Below, one piece after another: positions 5,340 through 6,916 of a stretch of 6,916 nucleotides of DNA. Position 1 is the stretch's first letter. Each line of letters opens with the position of its first letter. The DNA lies in contig JAJYBN010000060.1 of NCBI GenBank assembly GCA_021779005.1, positions 1-6,916 of the forward strand, given 5' to 3'. The notes beneath the pieces were generated by a model. It did not search any database. It was given only the letters and a program-made list of their open reading frames with translations, and was not told the DNA's origin. A program made the translations under genes and the position numbers. The stretch is from Pseudomonadota bacterium. Its GTDB lineage: Bacteria; Pseudomonadota; Gammaproteobacteria; Natronospirales; REEB76.

Positions 5340-6908
5340 GTGCTGAGATCCAAGATATTCATGCTGCTGGCCTTCTGTGCACTGGCCATGCCGGTGTTTG
5401 CAGCGGATAAGCCAGCTGCCAAAGAACCTGCAGCGGCAACAGCCGCCGCGGCGACTGCACCCCAGGAATCCACTACCCAGGGAAGCGTGACGGTGGAAGG
5501 CCAGCGCATCAACTACAAGGCCATCGCTGGCACTCTTATCCTCAAGGACAAGGACGGCAAGCCCACCGGCAGCATGTTCTACGTGGCCTATCTGAAAGAT
5601 GGCGCCAACCCCGCCAACCGGCCGGTGACCTTCTTCTACAACGGCGGTCCCGGTTCCTCCAGCGTGTGGCTGCACATGGGTGCTTTCGGCCCCCGCCGTG
5701 TGGTGACCGAGGACCATTCCCATACTCCGGCTGCGCCTTATCAGCTGGTCAACAACGAGTACAGCCTGCTGGATGCCACCGATGAAGTATTCATCGACGC
5801 CATGGGTACCGGTTTCAGCCGTATCCTCGACAAGGACAAGGGCGGCGTGGGTACACCCAAGGATTTCTATGGCGTGGATCCGGATGGCAAGGCCTTCGCC
5901 CAGTTCATCACCGAATTTCTTTCCAAATACGGCCGCTGGAATTCACCCAAGTACCTGTTCGGCGAGAGTTACGGCACCACGCGCTCGGCAGTGCTGGCCA
6001 ACGATCTGCAAAGCGGCGATTCCGTGGACCTGAACGGCGTGATCCTGCTGTCGGCGATCCTGAATTTCGACATCAACGCCGACTTCCCTGATTCCAACCC
6101 CGGCATCGACCTGCCCTATGAGCTGATGCTGCCCACGTTCACGGCCACCGCCTGGTATCATCACAAGCTGCCGAACCAGCCGGCGGAACTCCAGCCGTTG
6201 CTGACGCAAGTCGAGCAGTTCGCCATGAGCGACTATGCCAGGGCCCTGCAGGCGGGGTCGACGCTGGACCCGGCCGCCAGGCAGCAGATGGCCGAGCAGC
6301 TGCATAACTACACCGGTCTGCCGGTGAGTTACCTGCTGAAGGCCAATCTGCGCGTCACCGGCCCCGAGTTCGAACACCAGCTGCTACTGGATTCAGATGA
6401 TGTCACCGGCCGTCTCGACAGCCGCTTCGCCGGTCCGGTCATGGATCCGCTCAGTCAAACCGCTGAATACGACCCCCAGTCGGCTGCCATCAGTTCAGCG
6501 TATGTATCGGCTTTCAATGATTACGTGCGCAAGGATCTGAAATTCGGCCAGGATAGGGTCTACCGCCCGGAGATCAATGTGTTTGCTGAGTGGAGCTTCC
6601 TGCACCAGCCGCCGGGATCGCCTTTCCCCCTGCCGTTCGGCACCAACGTGATGCCGGATCTGGCGGCGGCCATGACTTATAACCCGGATTTGAAAGTGCT
6701 GCTGAATTCCGGTTATTTCGACTTGGCCACGCCCTACTATGCGGCTGTCTACACCATGCATCACCTGCCGATGGTGGATAAGCTGCAAAGCAATATCCAG
6801 TATGCGTTCTATGATTCTGGCCATATGGTGGCCGGCCAGCGCCTCGCCGAACACACGCTGGCCGCGGGCCCGCGCGCGCGCGATCGCCTCAGCGGACTCC
6901 GCGCATGA
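5340..6908 (+). CDS. Secreted S10-family serine carboxypeptidase
   Basis: Predicted exported alpha/beta-hydrolase that removes residues from peptide C-termini. The 522-residue precursor has a Sec signal peptide (residues 1-21: basic MLRSK, hydrophobic core, cleavage likely after VFA), then an Ala/Pro-rich linker to about residue 45. Cys 13 is not in a lipobox because Phe precedes it. Catalytic features: oxyanion-hole segment NGGPGSSS (101-108), nucleophile Ser 210 in GESYG (208-212), Asp 461 in NSGYFDLATPYY, His 495 in YDSGHMV. The triad is complete, so activity is plausible. GTG start with a strong ribosome binding site. It diverges from the thioesterase gene and has no visible operon partner. 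Odd point: from residue 498 on, right after GHMV, family resemblance is lost and GC content jumps to about 78%, although the tail length (27 residues after His 495) is normal. The last residues and stop may therefore be wrong or from a join. Substrate unknown. Confidence 0.92.
   Translation: MLRSKIFMLLAFCALAMPVFAADKPAAKEPAAATAAAATAPQESTTQGSVTVEGQRINYKAIAGTLILKDKDGKPTGSMFYVAYLKDGANPANRPVTFFYNGGPGSSSVWLHMGAFGPRRVVTEDHSHTPAAPYQLVNNEYSLLDATDEVFIDAMGTGFSRILDKDKGGVGTPKDFYGVDPDGKAFAQFITEFLSKYGRWNSPKYLFGESYGTTRSAVLANDLQSGDSVDLNGVILLSAILNFDINADFPDSNPGIDLPYELMLPTFTATAWYHHKLPNQPAELQPLLTQVEQFAMSDYARALQAGSTLDPAARQQMAEQLHNYTGLPVSYLLKANLRVTGPEFEHQLLLDSDDVTGRLDSRFAGPVMDPLSQTAEYDPQSAAISSAYVSAFNDYVRKDLKFGQDRVYRPEINVFAEWSFLHQPPGSPFPLPFGTNVMPDLAAAMTYNPDLKVLLNSGYFDLATPYYAAVYTMHHLPMVDKLQSNIQYAFYDSGHMVAGQRLAEHTLAAGPRARDRLSGLRA
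6863..6882. repeat. GC palindrome and (CG)6 tract
   Basis: A perfect 12-base palindrome CGCGGGCCCGCG (6863-6874) runs into twelve alternating C and G bases (6871-6882). It lies in the anomalous 3' tail of the peptidase gene. Such tracts can form hairpins or Z-DNA and are prone to sequencing and assembly errors, so base accuracy here deserves suspicion. Confidence 0.7.
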
Positions 6909-6916
6909 GACGTGCA

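Noticed and set aside
5259..5723. 154-codon minus-strand open frame opposite the peptidase start
   Set aside because: Covers the peptidase signal peptide and its ribosome binding site in antisense; Gly/His-rich shadow without a domain.
6905..6916. ATGA overlap as the start of a further gene after the peptidase
   Set aside because: Only four codons are visible, no ribosome binding site precedes it, and the region is of doubtful integrity.

Overview
This window (about 6.9 kb) looks like chromosomal DNA from a gammaproteobacterium. The best evidence is a long, membrane-anchored FadE-type acyl-CoA dehydrogenase that is closely E. coli-like in its N-terminal and active-site motifs. The combination of FadE, a DUF4286/DUF3667 protein and a secreted S10 carboxypeptidase is reminiscent of Xanthomonadales/Nevskiales-like lineages, but that placement is inference. 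I see no tRNA, rRNA, CRISPR array, insertion sequence or phage gene.

Layout from left to right: (1) the 3' end of a diguanylate cyclase gene on the plus strand (1-633), whose sensor region lies outside the window; (2) a tail-to-tail junction in which that gene and its neighbour share a palindromic TTAA holding both stop codons; (3) a leftward block read in the order thioesterase (5092-4658), fadE (4541-1992), DUF4286-DUF3667 fusion protein (1958-630); (4) a 247-bp divergent intergenic region (5093-5339); (5) a rightward gene for an exported S10 serine carboxypeptidase (5340-6908) that nearly fills the rest of the window.

The leftward block has a fatty-acid flavour. FadE does the first oxidation step of acyl-CoA beta-oxidation at the inner membrane, and the hotdog thioesterase would release free acids from acyl-CoAs. 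The third protein joins a small DUF4286 domain to a zinc-ribbon, multi-pass membrane DUF3667 region and lies only 33 bp behind fadE. Its function is unknown. fadE probably also has its own promoter in the 116-bp gap behind the thioesterase gene.

The points most worth a second look are: the DUF4286-DUF3667 fusion and its link to fadE; an 8-9 bp word (TTTGCCGG) found three times, only in the two intergenic regions of the fadE/thioesterase/peptidase part; and an abrupt change of composition and family resemblance right after the catalytic-histidine motif of the peptidase, at about 6830, which may be a chimeric join or a replaced C-terminus. Most of the window is otherwise ordinary metabolism and signalling. 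I did not find convincing evidence of a wholly new system.
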